From Candidatus Saccharimonadota bacterium (GTDB taxonomy: Bacteria > Patescibacteriota > Saccharimonadia > Saccharimonadales > UBA4665), in NCBI GenBank assembly GCA_029288485.1, contig JARIHC010000004.1, positions 305,412 through 369,411 of the forward strand: a stretch of DNA of 64,000 nt, given 5' to 3'. The translations under genes and the position numbers were made by a program. Below are positions 17,689 to 27,520 of this stretch, in pieces. Numbering within the stretch: position 1 is the first letter of the stretch; each line of letters begins with the position of its first letter. The notes beneath the pieces were generated by a model. It was not told the origin of the DNA. It searched no databases and was given only the letters and a program-made list of their open reading frames with translations.

Positions 17689-18832
17689 TGCTAATTAAGA
17701 CAAATAATCCGAGGAACAATAGCATACCAACAGCATTGATAGCTTCTTCCCTGCCCGCCGACAGCGGCCGCCTGGCCGCCCGCGAACCCAGCACCATAGC
17801 CAGGCGGCCGCCATCGAGCGGCGGTACTGGCAAAATATTCATAATTGCCAAAATCAGCGATATATAAGCGATCATAAATAATATGAACTGATAGCCCAGC
17901 AAGCTGAAGCTCTTTAAGAAAAATACAATACCTATCGGACCCGAAACTTGCGAACTAGCAGCCGTCTGCCCGTTTTCGCGGGCCGCATGATTACCTGTTA
18001 TAAAGCCGGCTATCAGGCTGCCCAGGCCACCTACGGCGTGGCCCAGCCCCTGGAAAGTTAAAGCCGTCAGCTGAGCACTAAAGCCTACCGCTACTATCGG
18101 CGCCGACCAGGTATAGCGCTCCAAGGTAATATCTTTTGGAACCACTCCTAGATTAGCTTTCGGATTATTGGTTTTACGGCTAGCCGCTACCTCTTGGTTG
18201 GATAGAAGTGTAGTTTTAGCCTGATATTCATGGCCGCCGCGAGTGTAGTAAATGTTGGCGGTTTTACCGGCAAACTGCTTAGTAATGTGCGGTAGTTTGC
18301 TGGCGTCTGATATGCCCACCGGACTATAGCCTGGCAGGGCAATGTCATTAATTTGGTCTTCGGCTTTCAGCCCGGCTTTAGCGGCTGGCGAGCCCGGCTC
18401 AACATAAGTAATAATGACCCGGCTGCTAACTAGATGGGTGTCATTTTTGACGGAAAATTGGTTATCGACCAATTTGGGCATACCGATCAAAGCCACAATC
18501 GTGAACAGGACTAACGCTAGCAGCAAATTCATAACCACCCCAGCGGCCATAATTTTTGACTTGCCCCAAGTGGTAGCAGCACCAAAACTTCCCTTTTCGG
18601 TGTCAGCATCGTGTTCGCCTTTTAGCTTGACAAAACCGCCTAGCGGAATCAGATTAATGCTAAAAACCCAACCGCCTTTAGTTTTACGCTTATATATTGC
18701 AGGCGGAAAGAAAATACCAAACTCTTCCGCCTCTACGCCGTTACGGCGGGCTATCACAAAATGTCCCCACTCGTGAGCCACGATGAGACCGATAAAGAGC
18801 ACGATGCCCAAAATCAATAAAACAACTGACAT
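17663..18832 (-). CDS. rseP: Site-2 protease family zinc protease (RseP/M50)
   Basis: 389 residues. The zinc motif HEWGH is at residues 20-24 in the first membrane segment; a PDZ domain lies at about 140-220 (VEPGSPAAKAGLKAEDQIND); the third zinc ligand is in NILPVPPLDGGRLA near the C-terminus. It should cleave membrane-embedded regulators or signal-peptide remnants. No anti-sigma factor is adjacent. Its start faces the L,D-transpeptidase gene on the opposite strand across about 80 bases. Confidence 0.94.
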   Translation of the reverse strand: MSVVLLILGIVLFIGLIVAHEWGHFVIARRNGVEAEEFGIFFPPAIYKRKTKGGWVFSINLIPLGGFVKLKGEHDADTEKGSFGAATTWGKSKIMAAGVVMNLLLALVLFTIVALIGMPKLVDNQFSVKNDTHLVSSRVIITYVEPGSPAAKAGLKAEDQINDIALPGYSPVGISDASKLPHITKQFAGKTANIYYTRGGHEYQAKTTLLSNQEVAASRKTNNPKANLGVVPKDITLERYTWSAPIVAVGFSAQLTALTFQGLGHAVGGLGSLIAGFITGNHAARENGQTAASSQVSGPIGIVFFLKSFSLLGYQFILFMIAYISLILAIMNILPVPPLDGGRLAMVLGSRAARRPLSAGREEAINAVGMLLFLGLFVLISIVDVKRFF

Positions 18833-18914
18833 TAAAACTATTGTATCAAAAATAAACTATGTAGCTTTACAGGGCCCTTATGCTTGGCGTATAGTTAAAG
18901 TCGAAGAGGCAAAC

Positions 18915-20009
18915 ATGAAAGTAGAGGCGTCGATACCCGCAATTACTATTGCGCCACAGGAGGGATTGTCCAAGGACAGCTTGGACTCTGTTATTGATAC
19001 TCCTGATCAGCCCGAGTCCAACAGCTCGGCGCGGCACCGCTTGCCAGCTATTTTTCAAAAACATACTTTTATTATTGTGGCAGTGGCAGTGCTGATTGTT
19101 GGTTCTGCCACTATTAAAGTGGGCGCTAACTATTGGGCTGCCAAGAATATTTCGTTATCAAAAGACACTTCGGCTGTTAAAACCGGCGTTAAACCGGTTG
19201 CCGGATTTAATATGACTATACCGGCAGCTGATTTCGAAACTAAGTTACAACAGATCACCAGCCAGCCGGTGACTCTAACGGTCGGCTCATTTTCTGATCA
19301 AGTAAGCGGCGACACCATTAAAAGTTGGCTGCAAATTAGCACTAACAAGCAGAAAAGCGAATATTACATTCACGTTAACGAGGCTGCTATTGGTAATTCG
19401 CTAGCTAAAGAAGCTAGCGAATACGCCCGCGCACCAGTCAACCAGTTAACCGTTACAGAAGATGGCGCAAGCGTAGTAGCCGTCGGCGGTAAAAACGGAC
19501 GGGCATTAAGCGACCTGGATGGCCTAAAGGCCCAGGGCCACGAAGCTGCCAAGAATGTGCTAGCCAGCAAAGGTCTGCAGTTTAACACGCCGCTGGTGAC
19601 GCAGCCGTTTCAGTCGGTTACGCCAGCCAACTATAGCAAGCTCATTGTTGCTGACATTAACAGTAAAAAAATGTGGGCTTATCAGAATGGGCAGCAAGTG
19701 AACAGCTGGCTAGTTAGCGCTGGTAAGCCGTCGACCCCTACTCCGGTTGGATCGTTTAAGATTTACGCTAAATTTACCAGCCAGGACATGCGCGGGAACA
19801 ACCCAGACGGCACTCCCTACTTTCAGCCTCACGTTCACTGGGTAAACTACTTCTATTCAGGCAGCGCTATTCACGGCGTTTACTGGCATCCCCTCAGCTG
19901 GTTTGGCGCTATAAATAGCTCGCACGGCTGTATTGGCGTACCAGATAACGAAGCCCAATGGATCTATAACTGGGCGCCCATTGGCACCCCAGTAATCGTC
20001 CACACTTAA
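18915..20009 (+). CDS. Membrane-anchored L,D-transpeptidase (YkuD) with a putative peptidoglycan-binding domain
   Basis: 364 residues from the ATG giving MKVEASIPA, chosen for its AGAGG site and because upstream codons overlap the rseP start. One membrane anchor (about residues 50-72), a PG_binding_4-like region (about 85-230), then the YkuD domain with AIHGVYWHP and the catalytic SSHGCIGVP (Cys in SHGC). It should form 3-3 crosslinks or anchor proteins in the wall. Its 3' end overlaps the convergent prs gene by four bases. A second YkuD protein is at 32223. Confidence 0.93.
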   Translation: MKVEASIPAITIAPQEGLSKDSLDSVIDTPDQPESNSSARHRLPAIFQKHTFIIVAVAVLIVGSATIKVGANYWAAKNISLSKDTSAVKTGVKPVAGFNMTIPAADFETKLQQITSQPVTLTVGSFSDQVSGDTIKSWLQISTNKQKSEYYIHVNEAAIGNSLAKEASEYARAPVNQLTVTEDGASVVAVGGKNGRALSDLDGLKAQGHEAAKNVLASKGLQFNTPLVTQPFQSVTPANYSKLIVADINSKKMWAYQNGQQVNSWLVSAGKPSTPTPVGSFKIYAKFTSQDMRGNNPDGTPYFQPHVHWVNYFYSGSAIHGVYWHPLSWFGAINSSHGCIGVPDNEAQWIYNWAPIGTPVIVHT

Positions 20010-21001
20010 GATTGATTTAGTCCGTCGAACAATTTGGAGAGCGACTTTTTGCGGTGAACGCGTGAAACGGCTTCAGCCATCATAGGCACTATGCTTACTA
20101 CTTCCAGCTTAGGTATCTGAGCCTGGTGTTCATCTTGCGGCAAAGTGTTAGTTACTATTACTACATCAAGCGGCGAATCTTTAATATTCTCCGGGGCAGC
20201 GGCCGATAAAATTCCGTGCGTGGCTATTGCTCCAACACTTACGGCTTTTTTCTCTATTAAACGTTCAGCGGCACCCTTCAGGGTGCCGCCGCCATCTATC
20301 ATGTCGTCATACAACATAGCGTGACGCCCTGCCACGTTACCCACCACCTTTTTGGCTGTCGATTTACCAGTTCTCTTATCGCGGCGCTTATCGACTGTGG
20401 CATACTTTATATCTAGCTGTTCGGCCATATCGGCAACCGCCTTTGTGCGGCCGGCATCAGGCGCTACCAGAATAACGTTTTTGCGGCCGTGCTCGTCTAC
20501 CCAATCTTTAAGGCGATCCCTCAGCACTGGCGCGGCCGTCATGTGGTCAAATGGCCGTCCAGTAAATCCTTGTATGGCGCCAGCGTGCAGATCAACAGAA
20601 ATCTGGCGCTCATAGCCGCTGGCATCAAAATCGTGCACCAAGTCAGCAGCCGCGATCGGCTCACCGCTTTTACTTTTACGTTCCTGGCGAGAATACGCCA
20701 TGTATGGAAAACAGGCTGTGATGCGCGGCGCTGAGGCCCGCCGAGCGGCGGAACCTAGCATCCTGTGTTCGGCTACGGCATCATCTACAGAGCGATCGCC
20801 AACGGCGGCGTGAGTTTGTAATACGAAAAGGTGTTGCGTGCGAACAGATTCTTCATAACGGATATACTGCTCGGTGTTAGCATGCCGCTTAAGAGTTACT
20901 GGCGACATCTCTACCCCTAAAGTATCAGCAACTTCTTGAGCGAATTCAGGATATACGCTGCCGGTGACAATCCTTAAATCTTCTAGGGAATCTTTTGACA
21001 C
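20006..21001 (-). CDS. prs: Ribose-phosphate pyrophosphokinase
   Basis: 331 residues. Family blocks: FPYMAYSRQERKSKSGEPIAA-type region near residue 100, the VDLHAGAIQGF segment, the catalytic flexible loop (VDKRRDKRTGKST), and the PRPP-binding loop DDMIDGGGTL. It makes PRPP from ribose-5-phosphate and ATP for nucleotide synthesis. It occupies the end of the rpsB-tsf-frr cluster. The loop has the extra charged segment of divergent Prs proteins, but the key residues are present. Confidence 0.94.
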   Translation of the reverse strand: MSKDSLEDLRIVTGSVYPEFAQEVADTLGVEMSPVTLKRHANTEQYIRYEESVRTQHLFVLQTHAAVGDRSVDDAVAEHRMLGSAARRASAPRITACFPYMAYSRQERKSKSGEPIAAADLVHDFDASGYERQISVDLHAGAIQGFTGRPFDHMTAAPVLRDRLKDWVDEHGRKNVILVAPDAGRTKAVADMAEQLDIKYATVDKRRDKRTGKSTAKKVVGNVAGRHAMLYDDMIDGGGTLKGAAERLIEKKAVSVGAIATHGILSAAAPENIKDSPLDVVIVTNTLPQDEHQAQIPKLEVVSIVPMMAEAVSRVHRKKSLSKLFDGLNQS

Positions 21002-21028
21002 CGGTGGGAACCCTCCGTTAGTTATAAT

Positions 21029-21592
21029 CTAGAGCGTTACAATCTCCTGCTCTTTGGCTTTAGCTGCCACCTCAGCCTCCGTCCGTACTTTATTCATAGC
21101 ATCTTCAACCTGGCTTATCAAGCGTTTAGCTTCATCCTCACCTATATCTTTATCTTTTTTGGCCTTGTTGATTGTGTCCATAGCTTCATGCCGAGCGTTC
21201 CTGAGCGCGATCATGCATTCTTCCTGCTTCTGGCCGACCTGCTTGGCTAGCTCTTTGCGCCGCTCTTCGGTCAAAGGCGGAATTGGCACACGGATCACCC
21301 GCCCGTCGTCAGTTGGGTTCAGACCTAAATTGCTGTCATTACGAATAGCGTCAGCAATGGCTTCCAGGTTGTTCGGATCAAACGGCGTCAGCTGAATAAG
21401 CGTGGCTTCCGGCACAGCAATAGTCGCCACTTGGTTCAGCGGCATTTGCGATCCGTAGGCTTCGACTGTGATGCCATCCAGCATAGCAGCGGTGGCCCGC
21501 CCGGTTCTAAGCGTCTTCAAGTTATCTTTGAACCGCTCTACCGCCTGAGTAAACTTAGTTTTAACGCCTGAAACTACTTGATCTGGGTCCAT
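21029..21592 (-). CDS. frr: Ribosome recycling factor
   Basis: 187 residues, the standard length. It shows the typical RRF order: N-terminal helix (FKDNLKTLRTGRATAAMLDGI), domain II (YGSQMPLNQVATIAVPEATLIQLTPFD), RVPIPPLTEERRKELAK and a long C-terminal helix. With EF-G it splits post-termination ribosomes. It follows tsf by 12 bases; pyrH, which usually sits between tsf and frr, is absent here. Confidence 0.97.
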   Translation of the reverse strand: MDPDQVVSGVKTKFTQAVERFKDNLKTLRTGRATAAMLDGITVEAYGSQMPLNQVATIAVPEATLIQLTPFDPNNLEAIADAIRNDSNLGLNPTDDGRVIRVPIPPLTEERRKELAKQVGQKQEECMIALRNARHEAMDTINKAKKDKDIGEDEAKRLISQVEDAMNKVRTEAEVAAKAKEQEIVTL

Positions 21593-21604
21593 GGCTACAC
21601 TATA

Positions 21605-22201
21605 TCAGCTAACTTCGCCGAGAGCGATGCGCGAAAAGCGGCGAACAATAATGTTTTCGCCAAGGCGGGCGTTATGATCTTTTACATAATCGCCCACGGT
21701 TTGATCTTGATCCTTCACAAACGGCTGATCCAACAAGCACCGTTCCGCAAAGTGTTTTTCCACCTGGCCGCCGACGATTTTCTTGATCATGTCTGCCGGT
21801 TTGCCGTCAGCCTTAGCTTTTTCAGCGAATTCTTTTTCAACTTTTTCTCGCTCAGCGGCTGGAATGTCATCGATACTTACATACTGCGGATTAGCAGCCG
21901 CGATATGCATCGCCAAATCTTTAACTAAGTCTACAAAAATGTCGTTGCGGGCCACGAAATCGGTTTCGCAGTTTACTTCCACGAGTACGCCGATACGACC
22001 GTCGTGGTTGTAAGTGCCGACCAGTCCTTGACGAGCTTCGCGTTCGCCGCGCTTCTCGGCTTTAGTTAGGCCTTTTTTGCGCATAGCTGCCAGCGCTTTA
22101 TCAAAGTCGCCTCCGGCTTCTTCTAAAGCTTTTTTGGCGTCGGTCAGACCCACGCCAGTGAGCTCTTTTAGACGCTTAACTTCTTTGATATCTACAGCCA
22201 T
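21605..22201 (-). CDS. tsf: Elongation factor Ts, short form
   Basis: 198 residues. The UBA-like N-terminus (VKRLKELTGVGLTDAKKALEEAGGDFDKALAAMRKKG) and the signature TDFVARN are present; the C-terminal dimerisation subdomain is shortened, as in Thermus-type EF-Ts. It exchanges nucleotide on EF-Tu. It starts two bases after the rpsB stop, so the genes are coupled. Confidence 0.97.
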   Translation of the reverse strand: MAVDIKEVKRLKELTGVGLTDAKKALEEAGGDFDKALAAMRKKGLTKAEKRGEREARQGLVGTYNHDGRIGVLVEVNCETDFVARNDIFVDLVKDLAMHIAAANPQYVSIDDIPAAEREKVEKEFAEKAKADGKPADMIKKIVGGQVEKHFAERCLLDQPFVKDQDQTVGDYVKDHNARLGENIIVRRFSRIALGEVS

Positions 22202-22203
22202 GC

Positions 22204-22962
22204 CTACACCTTCACTTTCTCGATTTTCTCGGTCTTTTCGTCTTTGTCGGCTGCCGGCTTGATCGTCTTGGCCTTAGCTTTGCCTGCTAGAATTGCCGCC
22301 TGAACATAGCTACTGATCAACTCGATCGCCTTAATGGCGTCATCATTAGCTGGGATCGGATATTTAACGTTGGTCGGATCGGCGTTTGTGTCCACCAACG
22401 CTACTACGGGCACGTCTAGTTTAAAGGCCTCTCGAAGCGCGTTAACATCGTGCACAATGTCGACGATAAAGACCGCACCCGGGCGCGCATTCAACTCTTT
22501 GACGCCGCCATACAGGCCGTTCATATGGTCGATTTCTTCCTGGAATCGCTGCACTTCCAGCTTGTTGTACTTGTTGGCTAGCTCGCCACTTGCCATGCGG
22601 TTTTCCAGATCCTGCAGGTGTTTAACGCGGCCGCCAATAGTCTTCCAGTTAGTCAGCATGCCGCCCAGCCAGCGCTCAGTGACGTATGGCATACCGGTCT
22701 CTTCGGCCGTCTTTTTAACGATGTCTTTAGCTTGGCGCTTGGTACCGACTAACAGAATTTGCTTGCCATCAGCAGCCGTCTTTTCCAAAAACGCCAGCGC
22801 ATCTTCCAGCGCCTCGGCCGTCTTTGTTAAGTCAATGATATGAGAGCCGCCGCGCTTACTATGAATATACGGCGCCATTTTAGGGTGCCAACGCTCGGTT
22901 TTGTGACCAAAGTGCGCACCTGCCTCTAATAACTTCTTTACATCTACCTCATTGGTAGCCAT
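22204..22962 (-). CDS. rpsB: 30S ribosomal protein S2
   Basis: 252 residues from the ATG giving MATNEVDVKKLLEAGAHFGH, selected because AAGGAGA sits at the right distance; an in-frame extension to 23019 would run through the leader RNA. S2 blocks seen: GAHFGHKTERWHPKM, the coiled-coil region and LDVPVVALVDTNADP. It ends with a Lys/Glu-rich tail. It is the first gene of rpsB-tsf-frr-prs. Confidence 0.97.
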   Translation of the reverse strand: MATNEVDVKKLLEAGAHFGHKTERWHPKMAPYIHSKRGGSHIIDLTKTAEALEDALAFLEKTAADGKQILLVGTKRQAKDIVKKTAEETGMPYVTERWLGGMLTNWKTIGGRVKHLQDLENRMASGELANKYNKLEVQRFQEEIDHMNGLYGGVKELNARPGAVFIVDIVHDVNALREAFKLDVPVVALVDTNADPTNVKYPIPANDDAIKAIELISSYVQAAILAGKAKAKTIKPAADKDEKTEKIEKVKV

Positions 22963-23054
22963 ATTATCTCCTTCTTCTTCGGTGTGGGAACCTGGCGAGC
23001 CCTGCACGGGTATTCGCAAGGAGGATCAAACCCCAACCTGCTTAATTAATTGCG
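22963..23054 (-). ncRNA. Candidate rpsB leader RNA
   Basis: About 90 transcribed bases lie between the promoter and rpsB. They contain CCTTGCGA pairing with TCGCCAGG (seven of eight) around an inner ACCC-GTGCA-GGG hairpin, then single-stranded sequence with the Shine-Dalgarno. This could be an S2 autoregulatory site of the kind known for other bacteria. It was not matched to a known S2 leader family. Confidence 0.4.
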
Positions 23055-23060
23055 AGTCTT

Positions 23061-23089
23061 ATTTTAACAGGGACGGCTGTATTAGGCAA
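23061..23089 (-). promoter_or_regulatory. Promoter of rpsB-tsf-frr-prs
   Basis: TTGCCT (23089-23084), 17-base spacer, TAAAAT (23066-23061). Good spacing and position ahead of a ribosomal operon. Confidence 0.6.
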
Positions 23090-23127
23090 GCGAACTTTTG
23101 ACTCCAAGAGCTAGGTGGCTAGCTAGT

Positions 23128-23703
23128 TTAGCTCCAAGCGTCTCTTGGATCAATGTCAGGACTTGGGTTGTCGGGGGATGCGTCTAGAGGGAAAAAACCT
23201 ACTGCCCAAGGGTTTCCTTTGCTGCCCTTACCAAAAGGGTTCAAGCAGTTATAATCATAATTAGGATCGTCGGGGTTAGTTTCCACGAATATAAAATGCA
23301 TATTGCTCTGCTCGTATGCCTCTTGGGCGTTTTTAGGAACCAGGCGCTCAAATACTTCTTGTCCGCTTATTTTTAGATCAGAGCTAATGGAAAGTATGCT
23401 CATCTGTACGCGGGCAGCATTATCAAATAGCTTTTCACCCTTAAGTTTTTTAATACTTTCTCCGGTTTGGCCCTCGAGCCATTTAAGGTGTTCTAGTGGC
23501 CGCGGATGATTCAAGAGCTTATCGGATATTTCTTTTCTTCCCTGAACGCGGGCTGCGGCAACATCATCACGATCACTTCTGCTCTGGAGATGCCTACCTT
23601 CCAAGTAAGCACCAGCGGTTAGCGCCAGCACTGTTGCGCCGGCAGCGAGACCTTTTAATGCTCCGTTTTTTGTTTTTGGGGCCTGGTTGTGAGGGTTCTT
23701 CAT
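23128..23703 (-). CDS. Membrane-anchored or secreted protein, unknown
   Basis: 191 residues from the ATG giving MKNPHNQAPK; an in-frame GTG at 23709 would add two. One hydrophobic N-terminal segment (about residues 17-37, GLAAGATVLALTAGAYL) after a Lys-rich start suggests an uncleaved anchor, with the rest outside the cell. The C-terminal part is rich in Asp, Pro and Asn (NPDDPNYDYNCLNPFGKG). No known domain. Its start lies back-to-back with the L31 gene. Confidence 0.6.
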   Translation of the reverse strand: MKNPHNQAPKTKNGALKGLAAGATVLALTAGAYLEGRHLQSRSDRDDVAAARVQGRKEISDKLLNHPRPLEHLKWLEGQTGESIKKLKGEKLFDNAARVQMSILSISSDLKISGQEVFERLVPKNAQEAYEQSNMHFIFVETNPDDPNYDYNCLNPFGKGSKGNPWAVGFFPLDASPDNPSPDIDPRDAWS

Positions 23704-23760
23704 AGTCACATATTAACATAAGCTTGATTAAAAGTCAATTTACGTTTTGTGTTACTTTGG

Positions 23761-23789
23761 TTGACCTCAGGCCAACAGATGTGTATACT
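23761..23789 (+). promoter_or_regulatory. Promoter of the L31 gene
   Basis: TTGACC at 23761-23766, 17-base spacer, TATACT at 23784-23789. The predicted start of transcription is only about 6 bases before the ATG at 23802. Confidence 0.65.
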
Positions 23790-23801
23790 ATTTCCCTGAC
23801 T

Positions 23802-24158
23802 ATGAAGAAAGACTTGCATCCAGACAATTACCAATTAGTAGTTTATGAGGACCTGAATAACGGGTTCAGGTTCATCACGCGTTCTACCGCCACCAGCGAT
23901 GAAACTACTAAATGGGAAGACGGCAAAGAATATCCGCTTATTAAAGTACATGTCTCGTCTGCCTCGCACCCCTACTTCACCGGCGAAGAAAAGATTCTCG
24001 ACGTGGAAGGCCGCGTTGACAAGTTCAAAGCCCGCGCCGCCGCCGGCGCTAAAGCCAAGGAAAAGCGCGCTGCTGCCGCCAAAAAACAGTCTCAACGAGA
24101 AGCTGCCAAGATCGCCAAAGCCGAGACTAAAGCCGAAAACACCAAAGTTAAGAAATAG
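23802..24158 (+). CDS. rpmE2: 50S ribosomal protein L31 type B with a long basic tail
   Basis: 118 residues. The first 75 match type B L31 ([24 protein letters not shown]..., [24 protein letters not shown]), without zinc cysteines. The last 40 residues are an Ala/Lys-rich helical extension, well beyond the usual 80-90 residues. The ATG lies just after a strong promoter with no Shine-Dalgarno, so translation may be nearly leaderless. It precedes prfA, linking a ribosomal protein with termination factors. Confidence 0.92.
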   Translation: MKKDLHPDNYQLVVYEDLNNGFRFITRSTATSDETTKWEDGKEYPLIKVHVSSASHPYFTGEEKILDVEGRVDKFKARAAAGAKAKEKRAAAAKKQSQREAAKIAKAETKAENTKVKK

Positions 24159-24229
24159 CTGCAAGCCAAGCCGGCAGAAAGATAATTTATGGCGGTTTTT
24201 ATTTACCTATATAATCTAAAGACGTAGCG

Positions 24230-25288
24230 ATGGATAAAAAAGCACAGCAATTACGAGCCGAACTGAGCGAACTGGAAGAAAAACTCCAGGATCCGGCTAT
24301 TTATAGCGATAAAAGCTACCCCAAACTAGCCAAGCGTAAGGCTGAGCTAGATGAGCTAATTGCTTTATTTGACGAAAAACAACAGCTAGCAAAAGATAAG
24401 ACAGCTGCCGAGGAGTTAAAAACTGGCAGCGATCATGAACTGGCCGAAATGGCTGAAACCGAACTAGCAGAACTAGAGCAAAAAATTGCAAGGACCGAAG
24501 AAAAACTGCGCGCCGCGTTAACGCCGCAGGATCCTAATAATGACCGTGACGTGATTATTGAGATCCGAGCAGCGGCCGGCGGCGACGAGTCTTCCCTGTT
24601 CGCCGGCGAACTCTACCGCATGTACGCCCGGTGGGCCGAAAAACACGGTTTTAAAGTTGAACTTATAAACGAATCGCCCAATGAAGTTGGCGGATACAAA
24701 GAAATCACCTTCGGCGTGCGCGGCGCGGACGCCTATAAAAATCTTAAATTCGAGGCCGGTGTTCACCGCGTGCAGCGCGTGCCGGTTACCGAAAGCCAGG
24801 GGCGTGTGCACACCTCTACGACCACTGTAGCGGTTTTACCTGAGGCCGAAGAAGCCGACGTTAAAATCGATCCGAATGACTTACGTGTCGATGTATTTCG
24901 CAGCGGCGGGCACGGCGGACAATCTGTAAACACCACTGACTCGGCTGTGCGCATAACCCACCTACCGACCGGGTTAGTGGTCACCAACCAAGATGAAAAA
25001 TCGCAGATTAAAAATAAAGATAAGGCGATGAGTATCCTTCGGTCCCGGCTGCTGAAGATGAAGATTGAAGAGGAACAGCAACAATTATCCGAGGCTCGCC
25101 AAAAGCTCATTGGTTCCGGCGACCGCTCTGAAAAAATCCGCACTTATAACTTCCCGCAGGACCGCATCACAGATCATCGTATCGGTTACAGTCGCTCAAA
25201 TATCCCTGGCGCCCTAGACGGCGACATCGACGATCTTATAGAAAAACTCCAGGCCACCGAACACGAACTGCTCAGTCATGACAGCTAA
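24230..25288 (+). CDS. prfA: Peptide chain release factor 1
   Basis: 352 residues. The catalytic GGQ motif is in [20 protein letters not shown]; the N-terminal coiled coil and the codon-recognition domain precede it. RF1 reads UAA and UAG. Genes here also end in TGA in an ordinary way (for example the RseP-region and ROK genes), so UGA is a stop in this organism and an RF2 should exist elsewhere. It overlaps prmC by 11 bases, consistent with co-translation of the factor and its modifying enzyme. Confidence 0.96.
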   Translation: MDKKAQQLRAELSELEEKLQDPAIYSDKSYPKLAKRKAELDELIALFDEKQQLAKDKTAAEELKTGSDHELAEMAETELAELEQKIARTEEKLRAALTPQDPNNDRDVIIEIRAAAGGDESSLFAGELYRMYARWAEKHGFKVELINESPNEVGGYKEITFGVRGADAYKNLKFEAGVHRVQRVPVTESQGRVHTSTTTVAVLPEAEEADVKIDPNDLRVDVFRSGGHGGQSVNTTDSAVRITHLPTGLVVTNQDEKSQIKNKDKAMSILRSRLLKMKIEEEQQQLSEARQKLIGSGDRSEKIRTYNFPQDRITDHRIGYSRSNIPGALDGDIDDLIEKLQATEHELLSHDS

Positions 25289-26117
25289 AGAGTGGTTGAA
25301 GCAATCGACCCAAAAACTTGTTCGCGCCGGAATTGGCACAGCCAGACTCGACACTTTAGTGTTGCTAGAAGACGTAACCGGCCGGGACCGCGCGTGGCTG
25401 CTAGCTCATGGTGAACATGAATTGTCGCCAAAGGAAATAGACAAATTAGAAAAGTTGCTCGCTCGACGGTCCAAGCACGAGCCCCTTGCCTACGTGCGCA
25501 CAAAAAGTGAGTTCTACGGCCGAAACTTCATAATTACATCGGCTGTGCTAGAACCAAGGCCCGAATCCGAGACTATGATTGATCAGCTCAAAAAGCTGCC
25601 TAATTTGTCCAAAAATGCCAAAATAGCGGACGTAGGAGCCGGCTCCGGAGCGCTTGGTATTACCGCCAAACTAGAGCTACCGGAGACCCGAGTAGAACTA
25701 CTGGAGATAGATCCTAAAGCTCTTAAAATTGCTCATAAAAACGTAGAAAAATATACAGCGGATATAAAAATTATCAAGAGTAACCTTCTTCAAGCGGCAA
25801 GTCAAGACAACAACGTACTACTTTGCAACCTACCCTATGTCCCAGATAGCCATAAGGTCAATGAGGCGGCTTTATATGAGCCAAAAATTGCTATCTTCGG
25901 GGGCCCGGACGGTTTAGATATATATAGAAGCTTATTTAAACAGATCAAAGAACTCAAGAAACAGCCGTTGTTTATTTTAACTGAGAGTCTACCGCCGCAA
26001 CATGAGGTTTTAGAACGAATTGCCTCCTTAGCTGGCTATAAACTGCTAGAAACTGACGACTTTATCCAAGTTTTCGGATTAAGCACCGGAGAGCCGGTTT
26101 TGGCTCTTTCTGTTTGA
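25278..26117 (+). CDS. prmC: Release-factor glutamine methyltransferase
   Basis: 279 residues. The N-terminal helical domain is followed by a Rossmann methyltransferase: AdoMet loop [12 protein letters not shown], acidic LEIDPKAL, and the substrate motif, which reads NLPY (in CNLPYVPDS) rather than the usual NPPY. It methylates the Gln of the release-factor GGQ motif. Overlap with prfA supports the assignment. Confidence 0.92.
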   Translation: MTAKEWLKQSTQKLVRAGIGTARLDTLVLLEDVTGRDRAWLLAHGEHELSPKEIDKLEKLLARRSKHEPLAYVRTKSEFYGRNFIITSAVLEPRPESETMIDQLKKLPNLSKNAKIADVGAGSGALGITAKLELPETRVELLEIDPKALKIAHKNVEKYTADIKIIKSNLLQAASQDNNVLLCNLPYVPDSHKVNEAALYEPKIAIFGGPDGLDIYRSLFKQIKELKKQPLFILTESLPPQHEVLERIASLAGYKLLETDDFIQVFGLSTGEPVLALSV

Positions 26118-26265
26118 TTTTGATCTATTATAATTAAAAATATACTTTTATATGCTAGGCGATCAAAGATGCTGTCAAGTTATGGTTTCAACCTACTAAT
26201 TTCGGGTAGCAGACCTGTTCTGTATATTTAGTCTAAAACCTATTGAACACAAAATTTAACAGAGG

Positions 26266-27510
26266 TTAGTTAGCCGGTGCGGTACCGAGTGTGGCTGTGA
26301 TATGCAAGGTCTTGCCGCTACGAAGCACGGTCAAGTGAACCTTATCGCCAGGCTGGTGCTGGGATAATAGCGCTGTTAGCGAATGGTTTTGGTCCACATT
26401 CTTACCATTTAATACTGTAATCACATCGCCGGCTTTGAGACCCGCCTGAGCGGCTGGGCTATCAGGCGCAACAGAAGGATTAGAAGGATCGCTAGAAGGC
26501 GCAATAAAGGCGCCGTTTTGAACGCTCAGATTGAATTCATTGGCTACATCAGCAGTCAGCTGGACATAGCGTACTCCTAGATAGGGCCGAGAGAACTTAC
26601 CAGTTTTGACAACTTGATTAATCAACCCTTTCACGTCGTTTATAGGGATAGCAAAGCCGATGTTTTGGGCGTCGCCGGCTACCGCAGTGTTAATGCCAAT
26701 CACCTGCCCGTTCAAGTTAACCAACGGGCCGCCTGAGTTGCCCTCATTAATTGCCGCGTCAGTTTGGAATAAATCAACCAGGCTTTCTGACGAAGAGCTA
26801 TTGCCCGAAGAGTCGCCGGCCTGCAGACTACGGCCATAGCCGGAAATAATACCGCTGGTAACGGTATTTTGAAACTGACCTAGCGCGTTACCGATAGCTA
26901 CCACGTTATCGCCCACCTGAACTGTTCCGGAGTCGCCTAAAGTGGCCGGCGACAGCTTATGGCCGCCGGTGTTATTAATCTTTAAGAACGCTACGTCCAT
27001 GGTGTCGCTGTCACTAGTGCGACCAATCACTGCAACATTCTTGAGTTCGGTGCCGTCGCTTAAAGTAACGCTAACATTGGTTGTACCGGCTGGAACCACA
27101 TGGCGGTTAGTAACTATCAGCCCGTCAGACGAAATTATAATACCAGTCCCAGCTGCTTGTTGTTGCTCTGGCTGCGAAAAACCAAACAAACCGAAGCCGC
27201 TATTATTTGAGCTGTCAGAGGTAATGCTAACATTTACACTGACTACGCTCGGCCCGACTGTTTTAGCTATTTGGCTAATTAACTGGCTTTGGCTGGTGAC
27301 GATTTTTTTCTGATTACCAACGCTGCCAGTTACCAGACCGGTATCGCTGCGGTTTTGTAGCCAAGAGCCGCCAAAGCCGCTCAAGCCCGCAACCACAATA
27401 ACTATAACTAGTAGCTTGGCCTTATCGCTAACGCCGTCAATTGAGGGGATCTTAGACAGCCGACGGTTTGACTGGCTTGAGACTTTAAAGGGTTTTTGCT
27501 CTTCTGCCAC
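26266..27510 (-). CDS. HtrA/DegP-type serine protease with PDZ domain
   Basis: 414 residues. A cytoplasmic N-terminus and one membrane anchor (about 32-50) are followed by a trypsin-like domain with His (VTNRHVV), Asp (TMDVAFLKI) and Ser (NEGNSGGPLV), then a single PDZ domain (SPAAQAGLKAGDVITVLNG). It degrades or chaperones misfolded envelope proteins. It is the last gene of an LCP, membrane protein, HtrA set on the minus strand. Confidence 0.94.
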   Translation of the reverse strand: MAEEQKPFKVSSQSNRRLSKIPSIDGVSDKAKLLVIVIVVAGLSGFGGSWLQNRSDTGLVTGSVGNQKKIVTSQSQLISQIAKTVGPSVVSVNVSITSDSSNNSGFGLFGFSQPEQQQAAGTGIIISSDGLIVTNRHVVPAGTTNVSVTLSDGTELKNVAVIGRTSDSDTMDVAFLKINNTGGHKLSPATLGDSGTVQVGDNVVAIGNALGQFQNTVTSGIISGYGRSLQAGDSSGNSSSSESLVDLFQTDAAINEGNSGGPLVNLNGQVIGINTAVAGDAQNIGFAIPINDVKGLINQVVKTGKFSRPYLGVRYVQLTADVANEFNLSVQNGAFIAPSSDPSNPSVAPDSPAAQAGLKAGDVITVLNGKNVDQNHSLTALLSQHQPGDKVHLTVLRSGKTLHITATLGTAPAN

Positions 27511-27520
27511 TACCCACCCC

